The position numbers and the translations under genes were made by a program. Shown here in pieces: positions 33,267 to 41,930 of a stretch of 64,000 nucleotides of DNA. The stretch comes from Micavibrio_A sp040381535 (GTDB taxonomy: Bacteria > Pseudomonadota > Alphaproteobacteria > Micavibrionales > Micavibrionaceae), in contig JBEIHF010000006.1 of the NCBI GenBank assembly GCA_040381535.1, positions 16,438-80,437 on the forward strand, written 5' to 3'. Below the pieces are notes generated by a model that saw only the letters and a program-made list of their open reading frames with translations, was not told the DNA's origin and searched no databases. Position 1 is the stretch's first letter, and every line of letters starts with the position of its first letter.

Positions 33267-33285
33267 TCATCACAATAGAGTTATT

Positions 33286-33321
33286 ACAGATGTGTCTTCT
33301 GAGTCACACCTGTGGGTTTTT
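33286..33321 (+). terminator. Probable terminator of the guaA transcript
   Basis: An 8-bp stem with a 2-base bulge, ACAG(AT)GTGT pairing with ACACCTGT (33306-33313), is followed by GGGTTTTT. Confidence 0.5.
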
Positions 33322-33447
33322 CGGTCCCTACCATAGAAATCGTTTTTTTTATATTGAAAATGAGGTAGACTGATTCGCGTGTAACTACTTCTTAACCTTT
33401 TCCTGAGAAGTTCAGGAAACCATTCAATATTGAAGGAGATGGAGACT

Positions 33448-33630
33448 ATGGCTACGAAAAAGAAACCTGCCAAGAAAATGGCAACTTCCGTTGTGAAGAA
33501 AACAGCTAAGAAAAAAACGGCTGCTAAGAAAAAGCCCGCCGCTAAAAAGAAAAAAACGGTAAAAAAAGCCGTTAAAAAAGTTGTTAAAAAGGCCGCCAAG
33601 AAAAAACCGGCTGCTAAGAAAAAAAGATAA
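33448..33630 (+). CDS. Lys/Ala-rich histone H1-like DNA-binding protein
   Basis: The 60-aa protein is composed almost entirely of Lys, Ala, Pro, Val and Thr in motifs such as PAKKK, AAKKK and VKKAVKKV, with no hydrophobic core. This composition matches bacterial histone H1-like (Hc1/AlgP-type) proteins that bind DNA or RNA non-specifically. A GGAGATGGAG purine tract before ATG 33448 makes the start clear, and a hairpin followed by T-rich sequence follows, so it is a stand-alone gene that could be abundant. Its N-terminus (MATKKK) resembles that of the phasin at 2163. Confidence 0.8.
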   Translation: MATKKKPAKKMATSVVKKTAKKKTAAKKKPAAKKKKTVKKAVKKVVKKAAKKKPAAKKKR

Positions 33631-33662
33631 GCTTCGCTAATTAGCGAGCTATTTTTGCTTTT
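33631..33662 (+). terminator. Terminator after H1-like gene
   Basis: GCTTCGCTAA pairs with TTAGCGAGC (one bulged T), followed by ATTTTTGCTTTTT. It begins directly after the stop codon. Confidence 0.75.
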
Positions 33663-33843
33663 TAACATCCGCGTCAGGGTCTTCCCGGCGCGGGTGTTGC
33701 TTTTTTGGCTAGTTTTCGCATGCAATTCGTCATATTATGACCATAGTTGACCGCCATTGGTATTTTGCAGGCGGCGACTCCTTCCTCTTCGGCGTAATCC
33801 GCCCCGACGCTTTATCGTTTCACAGTTCAAAGGTTAAACTGTT

Positions 33844-35547
33844 ATGTCTCCCAAGCAGAGCTATTGGGGCCGCGTTAAGAATTGGGCCTCTACTTTGCCT
33901 TATCTCGGCAAGGCGTTCGGTGTCATCAAAACCGCCGGCGCGGAATTGCTCCGCCTTCCGCCGCCGCGCGCGCCCGACGATTTAGCCAACACGAAACAAT
34001 ATGAAGAACACAAATCCAAATCCTATATGGATCTGAAAATGGCGTTCCGCGATATCGGGCGCATGAACGCCATCGTCGAAACATTGGGTAGGGACTTTCT
34101 CACCGCCATGCCCGAAGGTGCCTATGTTTCGCGCCTCGGCCAGATCGCCTTTCTGTTCCGTCGCATGCATGAAGAGCTCGCGAATGAAAACATCGCCAAC
34201 CTGATCAATGCCGCGCACGAGCATGAAAAGAAAGATCCCGGAAACTGGGAAATGTGGGACAAAGCGAATTTGCGCGAGATGGATACCATGTATCGTCATG
34301 TATCGCATGTGCCGCCGGACCTCATGGAACGCAAAGCCCGTCTTGCCTATGAAGGCCGCAGAAAACACCGTGATGTTTTGAAATGCGATGACTGGGATGA
34401 GGCGCGGCCTTTTCTCGAAGACATGGTCGATCTTCAACGCCGCATAGCGGACGCCAAAATTCTCAAAGACAACGACCACGCCACCGATGCGCCGTATCAG
34501 GCGCTCTTGCGCGAATATGTTCCGGGCGCACGTTTGACGGAAGTGGATGCGCATTTCGACCGTCTGGAGATCAAACTCAAAGAAATTCTGCCTTGGGTAC
34601 TCGATGAACAGGCGAAGCGTCCCGAACCGCTGCCCTTGATCGGCCCTTTCCCTGCGGCGCAGCAAATGTGGCTCAACAAATCATTGCTTAAAGTGATGGG
34701 TTTCGACTTCACGCGCGGTGGTTTGTACGAAACGGGACACAACCCCGTCGAAGGCGGCACGCCCGATGACACGCGTCTTGTTATCAAAACGTCCGATGCT
34801 GGCAACTTCCTCGATTCCATGAAATCTGCACTGCATGAAGGCGGCCACGGTATCTATATTCAGGGTCTGCCGCGCGAAACATGGCGCTACCAACCCGTGG
34901 GGCAAGATCTGGGCGCGGCCATGCAGGAAAGCCAAGCCCTGCTCATTGAAATGATATTGGGGCGCACGAAAGAATTCTACCGCTATCTGGCCCCCCGCGT
35001 TGAAGGGCTGTTCCAGAAGTTCGGAGATCCTGCCATGACGGCGGATAACATCTACCGCCTCAAAACCCGCGTAAAGCCCACTTTGGATCGCAAAAGCGCT
35101 GACGAGGTCACGTATTTCTTCCACATCCGCCACCGCATGCAGCTTGAGCGCGATATGATCGCGGGACGTCTGAAGGTAAAAGACCTTCCCGAAGCGTGGA
35201 ACGCGGGCATGAAAGAATTGCTCGGGATCGAACCCACCACGCATGCACAAGGCTGCCTGCAGGATGTGCATTGGTTCGTAGGCAAGTTCGGATATTTCCC
35301 CGCTTACACGCTGGGTCACATGGTCGCGGCGCAAATACACGACAAAATGAAACGCGAAATCCAGAATATTCCCGAACTCATGGCGTCAGGCGATTTCATG
35401 CCGATTCAGCAATGGCTGGCGACGAAGGTTTATTCTCAAGGCCGCCTGTTCCGCACCGATGATCTGCTTATGGAGGTCACGGGCGCGAAATTGACCCCCG
35501 GTCCTCTTATAAATCACCTGCAAGACAGGTATTTAGAGGCCGCGTAA
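33844..35547 (+). CDS. M32-family metallocarboxypeptidase
   Basis: M32 enzymes remove C-terminal residues with a divalent metal in a helical, prolyl-endopeptidase-like fold. The 567-aa protein carries the zinc motif HEGGH (in SALHEGGHGIYIQGLP, where most members read HExGHAxYEQG), followed by AAMQESQALLIE with the third ligand, and HIRHRMQLERDM. An N-terminal extension of roughly 55 residues precedes the usual start of the family near NTKQYEEHKS. The extension is hydrophobic in part but has no clear signal. Cytoplasmic peptide turnover is the likely role. thrC follows 49 bases later. Confidence 0.92.
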   Translation: MSPKQSYWGRVKNWASTLPYLGKAFGVIKTAGAELLRLPPPRAPDDLANTKQYEEHKSKSYMDLKMAFRDIGRMNAIVETLGRDFLTAMPEGAYVSRLGQIAFLFRRMHEELANENIANLINAAHEHEKKDPGNWEMWDKANLREMDTMYRHVSHVPPDLMERKARLAYEGRRKHRDVLKCDDWDEARPFLEDMVDLQRRIADAKILKDNDHATDAPYQALLREYVPGARLTEVDAHFDRLEIKLKEILPWVLDEQAKRPEPLPLIGPFPAAQQMWLNKSLLKVMGFDFTRGGLYETGHNPVEGGTPDDTRLVIKTSDAGNFLDSMKSALHEGGHGIYIQGLPRETWRYQPVGQDLGAAMQESQALLIEMILGRTKEFYRYLAPRVEGLFQKFGDPAMTADNIYRLKTRVKPTLDRKSADEVTYFFHIRHRMQLERDMIAGRLKVKDLPEAWNAGMKELLGIEPTTHAQGCLQDVHWFVGKFGYFPAYTLGHMVAAQIHDKMKREIQNIPELMASGDFMPIQQWLATKVYSQGRLFRTDDLLMEVTGAKLTPGPLINHLQDRYLEAA

Positions 35548-35596
35548 AGACCGGGACCCTCTGGAACCTTGGCGTTTTCTTGTGTAAACTCTCCGA

Positions 35597-36988
35597 ATGG
35601 TAAAGTTTATCTCCACCCGCGGCGAAACAGCCCCCAAAAGCTTTGTTGATGTCATGCTCGAAGGGCTTGCTCCCGATGGCGGTCTCTATGTACCTGATCA
35701 ATGGCCTCAGATTGATGTAAAGGATCTCGCGGGTCTTTCCTATACCGATATCGTTTTTGCCGTGCTGAAGCCTTTCGTCGGTGGCGAAATCCCCGACGAT
35801 GATCTGCATGACATGATCGTTGATGTGTATAGCAACAATTTCAATCACTCCGCTATTGCTCCGCTGGTCCAGCTTGGCCCATCTACATGGGTTCTGGAAT
35901 TGTTTCACGGCCCTACGCTGGCCTTCAAGGACTACCCGCTACAACTTCTTGGCCGCCTGTTCGATTATGTCCTCGAAAAACGCGGAACGCATGTGACAAT
36001 CGTAGGCGCGACATCGGGTGATACGGGTTCCGCCGCCATCGAGGCGACGCGGCATTGCAAGAACATAGATATCTTCATCTTGCATCCAAAAGGCCGCACA
36101 TCCGAAGTGCAGCGTCGCCAGATGACGAGCGTAGATTCTCCCAATGTTCACAATATCGCGCTCGAAGGAAATTTCGATGATTGCCAGAATGCTCTCAAAG
36201 CCATGTTCGCGGATGAGAAATTCAGAGACGACATACATTTGTCCGCCGTAAATTCTATCAACTTCGCGCGCATAGTGGCGCAGGTTGCTTATTACTTTGC
36301 TGCTGCTGTTGCCTTGGGCGCGCCTGCACGTAAAATCTCCTTTGCCGTACCAACGGGTAATTTCGGAAATGTCTACGCGGCATACTGCGCAAAACAAATG
36401 GGCCTTCCCATCGAAAACCTGATCATCGGCTCCAACCGCAACGACATACTCACGCGCTTTTTTGAAACGGGCAGCATGACGACGCAAACAGTGGAACCAT
36501 CGCTGTCACCCTCTATGGATATTCAGGTCTCCAGTAATTTCGAAAGATTTCTATTCGACTTGGTGGGCAGAAAACCCGAAATCGTACGCGGTCACATGAA
36601 TTCGCTCAAACAAAGCGGTTCCTTCACGATCGACAAAAAATTGATGGAAAAGGCGAGGGGCATTTTAATTGCGCAGCGTTGTTCCGATGCCCAGACCTCC
36701 GTGATGATGGCCGAATGCTTCCATGAAACGGGTTATACGATAGACCCACACACGGCCGTGGGGCTTTATGCAGCTGGGTTCGCCCCACAAAACCACATTA
36801 TACCGCTGATAGCTCTGGCCTGCGCACATCCCGCGAAGTTCCCGGATGCCGTGGAATCTGCCACGGGTATTCATCCCGCACTACCCGCACATCTTGCTGA
36901 TTTGTTTGAACGAAAAGAAATTTTTAGCGTTCTTCCTAACGACCTTTCCGCTATCCAGAAATTCATTCGCGCTCGTGTTAACAAATAG
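35597..36988 (+). CDS. thrC: Threonine synthase
   Basis: ThrC converts O-phosphohomoserine to threonine with PLP. The 463-aa protein is of the longer class II type, with FISTRGETAPKSFVDVMLEGLAPDGGLYVP at the N-terminus, the PLP-lysine motif in GPTLAFKDYPLQLLGR, VGATSGDTGSAAIEA, and VPTGNFGNVYAAYCAKQMG. In many Alphaproteobacteria thrC is followed by an M16 peptidase and a RimJ-type acetyltransferase; that order is kept here, with an extra M16 gene inserted. Confidence 0.97.
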   Translation: MVKFISTRGETAPKSFVDVMLEGLAPDGGLYVPDQWPQIDVKDLAGLSYTDIVFAVLKPFVGGEIPDDDLHDMIVDVYSNNFNHSAIAPLVQLGPSTWVLELFHGPTLAFKDYPLQLLGRLFDYVLEKRGTHVTIVGATSGDTGSAAIEATRHCKNIDIFILHPKGRTSEVQRRQMTSVDSPNVHNIALEGNFDDCQNALKAMFADEKFRDDIHLSAVNSINFARIVAQVAYYFAAAVALGAPARKISFAVPTGNFGNVYAAYCAKQMGLPIENLIIGSNRNDILTRFFETGSMTTQTVEPSLSPSMDIQVSSNFERFLFDLVGRKPEIVRGHMNSLKQSGSFTIDKKLMEKARGILIAQRCSDAQTSVMMAECFHETGYTIDPHTAVGLYAAGFAPQNHIIPLIALACAHPAKFPDAVESATGIHPALPAHLADLFERKEIFSVLPNDLSAIQKFIRARVNK

Positions 36989-37062
36989 CCTGATTTGCTT
37001 TCGTTCTGCCAACTTTGGTACCCTTCCTAATAATTACAATAATAAATATATAGGGGTACGAG

Positions 37063-38385
37063 ATGAAAGAGCACGAGTACAGGAAGACTGTGCTGGACAG
37101 CGGATTGACTGTTCACACCATCAATATTCCAGGCGCCAAGAAAAACTACTATGAGGTATTGATTAAATCCGGCAGTGCCGTTGAAGACGACAAAACGGGG
37201 ATTGGCCATTATCTGGAGCATATGTTCGCATATGGTTCCGTACAGTTCGGCAAAAAGGACCTTCTGCCCCATTTTGCAAATATCGGAGGCGGGTATAACT
37301 TTTCGACAGGGCCGATCTATACAAATTACTACGCGCATGCGCTTCCCCATAAAACCGATGAATATGCAGAGAGATTTGCGACTGTTCTTACAGGTCCTGC
37401 GTTTACATCAGAACATGTGGAATTGGAAAGAGCTCCTATTCTTTCCGAAGAGATGGGTAGGAGAGATTCCACGAGGATTAATCCTTTCTTTTCTGTGGCA
37501 CCGGAGATTTACGGCAATCATCGATACGCGACACCGGTGATAGGCACAGCAGAAGATATCAAAACCATAACCTATAATGATTTGCGCGACTATTACGAAG
37601 GGGTATATGTTGCATCCAACACGCATGTCTTGTGCGTGGGCGACGTAAAACATGAAGACGTTGTGGAAGCTACGCAAAGACAATATGCCACGCTTTCGCA
37701 GCGCCCGCTTGCAAAACTAATGGAACCTTTGATCGTGCGTCCGGGAAGTCATTTGGGCAAAATGAACTCCGGTGGAGCTGATATTACGATAGGTTTTATC
37801 TTGCCATACGAGGGGGGCCTTAAAGATTCTCTAGACAGGATTACTGCGGAGATTCTCAGCGCAAAACTACATGCTTCTATTCGTGAAGAATACAATCTTG
37901 CTTATTCCATAGAAGCATATATGGATGCCACATCGCATGAACAAGGTCTGATCATTAAAACCAATACAGACCCCTCACAGGTAAAAACGGTGGTAGAAAA
38001 AATATTTGAAACCATAGAAAAAACTGTGCGGGATCTGGATGAAGAATCTTTATCCACTTATGCAGCAGGGCAGGAAGAATATCTTTTGGATACGCACGAT
38101 AATGTACGTAATCAGGGGGAAAGGCTTTCTTTTAGGATTGCACACAACAAAGAATACGTTTCCCCAGTACGTGACCTCCATATTGCACAAAATCTTACGG
38201 CCACGGACGTAAAACAAAATCTGGGGCACATGCTTAACGGCAAAGCATTCATGGCTATTGCGGGGCCGTTAGAACAGATACCCCAGATAGAAATATATGT
38301 AAATAAAATCAAAAGGGATCTAGCTATTGATGGAATTGGCGCGAACTCTAATATAAAAGAGGAGTTTAACCCTACAGATCCTTAA
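37063..38385 (+). CDS. M16-family peptidase, divergent tandem copy
   Basis: The 440-aa protein has the inverted zinc motif HYLEH (in GIGHYLEHMFAYGS), and the distal Glu may be in ILSEEMG. The C-terminal half is an M16 inactive domain. It is clearly less conserved than the next gene, and its base composition is lower in GC by eye than thrC and the following M16 gene. It lies between these two, where most relatives have no gene. AGGGG before the ATG supports the start. The zinc ligands are present, so activity is possible. Substrate unknown. Confidence 0.85.
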   Translation: MKEHEYRKTVLDSGLTVHTINIPGAKKNYYEVLIKSGSAVEDDKTGIGHYLEHMFAYGSVQFGKKDLLPHFANIGGGYNFSTGPIYTNYYAHALPHKTDEYAERFATVLTGPAFTSEHVELERAPILSEEMGRRDSTRINPFFSVAPEIYGNHRYATPVIGTAEDIKTITYNDLRDYYEGVYVASNTHVLCVGDVKHEDVVEATQRQYATLSQRPLAKLMEPLIVRPGSHLGKMNSGGADITIGFILPYEGGLKDSLDRITAEILSAKLHASIREEYNLAYSIEAYMDATSHEQGLIIKTNTDPSQVKTVVEKIFETIEKTVRDLDEESLSTYAAGQEEYLLDTHDNVRNQGERLSFRIAHNKEYVSPVRDLHIAQNLTATDVKQNLGHMLNGKAFMAIAGPLEQIPQIEIYVNKIKRDLAIDGIGANSNIKEEFNPTDP

Positions 38386-38393
38386 GGAATGCC

Positions 38394-39656
38394 ATGTCCA
38401 CCAATGTCACCACCCTCGATTCCGGCCTTCGGGTCATCACCGATACCGTGCCCGAAATGGAAACGGTGGCCGTGGGGGTGTGGGCGGACGTGGGTACGCG
38501 CCATGAGGATTTAAAACATAATGGCGTCGCCCACATGGTGGAACACATGATGTTCAACGGCACGCCTACGCGCACATCGCTGCAGATTGCCGAAGCCGTA
38601 GAAGATGTCGGCGGGCAGATCAACGCTTACACCTCCCGTGAAATCACGGCTTATTACATCCATATCCTGAAAAACGATATGCCGATGGCCATGGATATCT
38701 TGTCCGACATTCTGCAACGCCCGACTTTCCCCGACCACGAGCTGGAAAAAGAGCGCGGCGTCATCCTGCAGGAAATCGGCATGACGAACGATACGCCCGA
38801 TGACATGGTATTCGATTATTATCAGGAAACCGCCTATCCGAACCAAGCGTTAGGCGCGCCCATTCTTGGCCGCGAAGAAATCATTGAAAGCATGAAAAAG
38901 GATACTTTGTACGAATATGTGCATCGCTTCTATACACCCAACAAACTGGTTATTTCTGCTGCAGGCAAAGTGGATCACGATTCCTTTGTAAAAACGGCGC
39001 AGGAAATGTTTGCACATTTGCCCAAAAATACGAATGAAACCTATGAACCTGCTAAATATCAAGGCGGAGAGATGCGAGTGGAAAAGGATCTGGAGCAGGC
39101 GCATGTCGTTTTGGGATTTAAAGGCATACGCCGCGACGATCCCGATTTCTTTTCGGCGAGTGTCTTGGGCACGGTTCTGGGCGGCGGCATGTCATCCCGC
39201 CTTTTCCAAGAGGTGCGCGAAAAGCGCGGCCTTGTTTATTCCATATATTCCTCGCATTCCGCCTATCACGATGACGGACAGTTCGAAATTTATGCAGGGA
39301 CGGGCCCTGAATCACTGAACAAACTGATTCCCGTGACTTGCACGGAACTGGTAAAAATCATGCAAACGCCGATCTCCGAGGCCGAACTGAGCCGCGCCAA
39401 GGCGCAGTTGAAAGCAGGCATTCTTATGAGCCGTGAATCCATGCTTTCGCGCTCGAACCGTCAGGCGAAGTACCTGATCAATTACAACCGCGCGCCAGAC
39501 ATCAAACAAATTATCGGACTTGTCGATAATGTGACCCCTGAAAGCGTGCAACGTATGGCGCAGAAGATTTTTGCAGGAAAGCCGACGCTTGCAGCATTTG
39601 GGCCCGTAAAAGAACTCGAAGCCTACGAAACAATCCACGAACGTCTGGCGGCTTGA
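38394..39656 (+). CDS. M16-family zinc peptidase (processing-peptidase-like)
   Basis: The 420-aa protein is the standard alphaproteobacterial M16 peptidase related to the mitochondrial processing peptidase beta subunit. It has LDSGLRVITDTVPEMETVAVGVWADVGTRHE, the zinc motif HMVEH (HMVEHMMFNGT) with the distal Glu in ELEKERGVILQEI, and the Gly-rich GTVLGGGMSSRLFQEVREKRGL in the second domain. TAAGGA lies just before the ATG. It follows the divergent M16 gene by 8 bases, so they are probably co-transcribed and might pair, as the two processing-peptidase subunits do. Confidence 0.95.
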   Translation: MSTNVTTLDSGLRVITDTVPEMETVAVGVWADVGTRHEDLKHNGVAHMVEHMMFNGTPTRTSLQIAEAVEDVGGQINAYTSREITAYYIHILKNDMPMAMDILSDILQRPTFPDHELEKERGVILQEIGMTNDTPDDMVFDYYQETAYPNQALGAPILGREEIIESMKKDTLYEYVHRFYTPNKLVISAAGKVDHDSFVKTAQEMFAHLPKNTNETYEPAKYQGGEMRVEKDLEQAHVVLGFKGIRRDDPDFFSASVLGTVLGGGMSSRLFQEVREKRGLVYSIYSSHSAYHDDGQFEIYAGTGPESLNKLIPVTCTELVKIMQTPISEAELSRAKAQLKAGILMSRESMLSRSNRQAKYLINYNRAPDIKQIIGLVDNVTPESVQRMAQKIFAGKPTLAAFGPVKELEAYETIHERLAA

Positions 39657-39659
39657 CCC

Positions 39660-40262
39660 ATGTGGTCGCGCAAGACATTGACGGCCGCACAGGATGTAAA
39701 ACTACAAACCAAAAACTTGTTTATCCGTCGCGCATGGCACACGGATTATGAGGATTGGGCGCAGGTCCGCTCTCGAAACCGTACCTTTCTCGAAGAATAC
39801 GAACCCACATGGCCCAAGGATTGTCTGTCCGAGGCATTTTTCGAACGCCGTGTGGAGCGGCTGACCGATGATGCCCGTAATGATCGTGCCTACACCTTTC
39901 TGATATTCGAAAATACAGAACTGGAATTGATCGGCGGAATTAATCTCAACAATGTTGCGCGGGGCGCGGCGCAATATGCGTCTTTAGGCTACTGGCTATC
40001 CGAAGAATGGCAGGGGAAAGGGTTTATGACGCAAGGCGCACGTGCCGTTCTGGGATATGCGTTTACGGACTTGCGGCTAGAACGTGTTAACGCAGCTACG
40101 CTTGTTCATAATGAAAAAAGCCGCGCGATGTTACAACGTTTGGGTTTTGCCGAAGAGGGTTTTGCGAAATCCTATATCCAGATTGCGGGCAAGCGGCAGG
40201 ACCATATTCTCTATGGCCTCAATGCCGAAGATTTCAAAGAAGGGTTTTCAGGCGCGGCCTGA
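39660..40262 (+). CDS. RimJ/RimL-type GNAT acetyltransferase
   Basis: The 200-aa protein has the RimJ pattern: N-terminal LFIRRAWHTDYEDWAQVRSRNRTFLEEYEPTW, ASLGYWLSEEWQGKGFMTQGARAVLGYAF with the acetyl-CoA loop QGKGFM, and ERVNAATLVHNEKSRAMLQRLGFAEEG. RimJ acetylates the N-terminus of ribosomal protein S5, but related enzymes have other protein targets. It begins 3 bases after the M16 peptidase stop, keeping the thrC-M16-GNAT order of Alphaproteobacteria. Its 3' end overlaps the convergent YqgE gene by 15 bases. Confidence 0.93.
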   Translation: MWSRKTLTAAQDVKLQTKNLFIRRAWHTDYEDWAQVRSRNRTFLEEYEPTWPKDCLSEAFFERRVERLTDDARNDRAYTFLIFENTELELIGGINLNNVARGAAQYASLGYWLSEEWQGKGFMTQGARAVLGYAFTDLRLERVNAATLVHNEKSRAMLQRLGFAEEGFAKSYIQIAGKRQDHILYGLNAEDFKEGFSGAA

Positions 40263-40826
40263 GATGCCGGAAATTGTGCCGGGCGTAACGCCGATAATCG
40301 CAAACGCCTTTTCCCACATATCATACGCAGGCGTATCAAACACGATTTCGTGGCTGGCCGGCGCCGTAAGCCAGACATTATCTTGAAGTTCTTTTTCCAG
40401 TTGCCCCGCGCTCCAGCCGGCATAGCCAAGCGTAAAAATCATCTTTTCAGGACGATGACCGCTTATCACCGTGCGCAGTGTGTCGATCGTTCCGCTGATC
40501 GAAAAATTATCATCGACCACAATCGTATCTTTTTGTGAAAAATCCGAAGAATGAATCAAAAAACCGTTCACGCCCTGCACTGGTCCGCCGGATAAAACAG
40601 GCGTTAGTAGGATTCTAGGGTCTATTGGCTTTCCGGCCAGACCCACCTGATGCAAAACCTCCTTAAAATCGGGGGAAGGCAGGGGGCTGTTAATCGCCAT
40701 TCCCATTGCGCCCTTGCGGTCGTGCACGCACATGAAGATGACCGAGCGGTGAAAGCGCGGATCGTTCATTTGTGGCATAGCGATGAGAAGATGCCCTTTG
40801 AGAGAGAAAAATTTTTGATCGTTCAT
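40248..40826 (-). CDS. YqgE/AlgH family protein (DUF179)
   Basis: The 192-aa cytosolic protein matches the YqgE/AlgH family: SLKGHLLIAMPQMNDPRFHRSVIFMCVHDRKGAMGMAINSPL at the N-terminus, the LSGGPVQGVNGFLIH motif, and LGYAGWSAGQLEKELQDNVWL at the C-terminus. The biochemical role is unknown. AlgH was linked to alginate regulation in Pseudomonas, and YqgE is often next to the YqgF nuclease, which is absent here. No Shine-Dalgarno is clear. Confidence 0.95.
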   Translation of the reverse strand: MNDQKFFSLKGHLLIAMPQMNDPRFHRSVIFMCVHDRKGAMGMAINSPLPSPDFKEVLHQVGLAGKPIDPRILLTPVLSGGPVQGVNGFLIHSSDFSQKDTIVVDDNFSISGTIDTLRTVISGHRPEKMIFTLGYAGWSAGQLEKELQDNVWLTAPASHEIVFDTPAYDMWEKAFAIIGVTPGTISGISGRA

Positions 40827-40877
40827 GAGTGAATCATCGGGGAAAAAAAGATTCGTTGCAACAAGGATATAAATTTT

Positions 40878-41930
40878 TTACCGAAGAAATGGGCAGGTCC
40901 CGCTTTCGGAAAAACCTTTTGCCAGAAGAGCGTGCCCCGAGCGATTTGGATGGTTAAAATCTATTTTATCCCCTTTGTTATACACAAAGTAAGTTCCAGC
41001 AGGCGTATCATGAGCTTCTTCTGAAAAAGCCTTGCGTCCGTCATAGACAGTAGGGAAATTTAAAGCGTGTAAAAACAACTCCTGCGTGGAACCTTTCGCA
41101 AAGCCGTCTTCCCATTCTATACCGAGGTCGCGGTACGTTTGTGCCGCCCGTTTGGAAATCTGCATTTCATACGGGAATACGATCAGGCAAAAACCGATAT
41201 TCTGGTGCGCGAGCGTTTCCTGCACTTTGTTTAATCTTTGCGCGGTTTTTTCGATGATATCCTTATTATCCTGCGGGAAAAGTTCGGCCTCTTTGAAACC
41301 GGTATGTCCGAATCCTCGTTTTTGCAAAATATTTTTCGCACCGGTGCGTAGTGCGGTGTAAAGATAGGATTTACCGCGTAATCCATCCAAATGTTTTTGC
41401 GTGAATATATGGAGTTTTTGTAAGAAACGCTCGCCTCCGCTCTGCTTGTCCGTGCCAATAGGCTGGCCGCTGTCATTTGTTGGAGGAAGAATATCATTAA
41501 GATTAAAGCCATATACAACATAATCGATGTCATATTTTTCAATTGCCTTAAACAATATAGCTTCATGCAGCCCGTTGTCCATCATGGCAAAGGTCCAGTG
41601 ATCGAATGAAGGGTACTGCCGTTCCAGAATATCGCCCATGCGAAATTCATCCCCCGCACCAATACCCATTATAACGGAATCTCCAAAATATCCGATGCGG
41701 GGCATAGGTGATTGCATATCGAATTCTGCATCGGGAAATCCATTGCTGTTTACCGCAATGGTGCCATAGGGGTAAACATATTTACCTTCTTTCTGCACGG
41801 CAGTGTAAAAACCGATATCGTAGGAGAGGGTAAAGCGTAGTAAGGTTTCCAGCGCGATAATCACGAAAAAAAGTGTGACGGTGATCACGCCGAGCAAAGT
41901 TTTCTTGGGGTTTCTCTCGAAAATGCTCAT
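40878..41930 (-). CDS. Membrane-anchored SGNH/GDSL-like hydrolase (SxtL position)
   Basis: The 350-aa protein has one N-terminal transmembrane helix (about 10-30) and an extracytoplasmic SGNH-like domain. GYFGDSVIMGIGAGDE gives the block I Ser, YGFNLNDILPP may hold the Asn block, and DFNHPNRSGHALLA carries the DxxH pair. The ATG overlaps the carbamoyltransferase stop (TGATG), so the genes are translationally coupled. In the saxitoxin cluster an SGNH/GDSL protein (SxtL) accompanies the carbamoyltransferase. The likely job is acyl or carbamoyl ester transfer or hydrolysis on a cell-surface molecule, which is inference. Confidence 0.8.
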   Translation of the reverse strand: MSIFERNPKKTLLGVITVTLFFVIIALETLLRFTLSYDIGFYTAVQKEGKYVYPYGTIAVNSNGFPDAEFDMQSPMPRIGYFGDSVIMGIGAGDEFRMGDILERQYPSFDHWTFAMMDNGLHEAILFKAIEKYDIDYVVYGFNLNDILPPTNDSGQPIGTDKQSGGERFLQKLHIFTQKHLDGLRGKSYLYTALRTGAKNILQKRGFGHTGFKEAELFPQDNKDIIEKTAQRLNKVQETLAHQNIGFCLIVFPYEMQISKRAAQTYRDLGIEWEDGFAKGSTQELFLHALNFPTVYDGRKAFSEEAHDTPAGTYFVYNKGDKIDFNHPNRSGHALLAKGFSESGTCPFLR

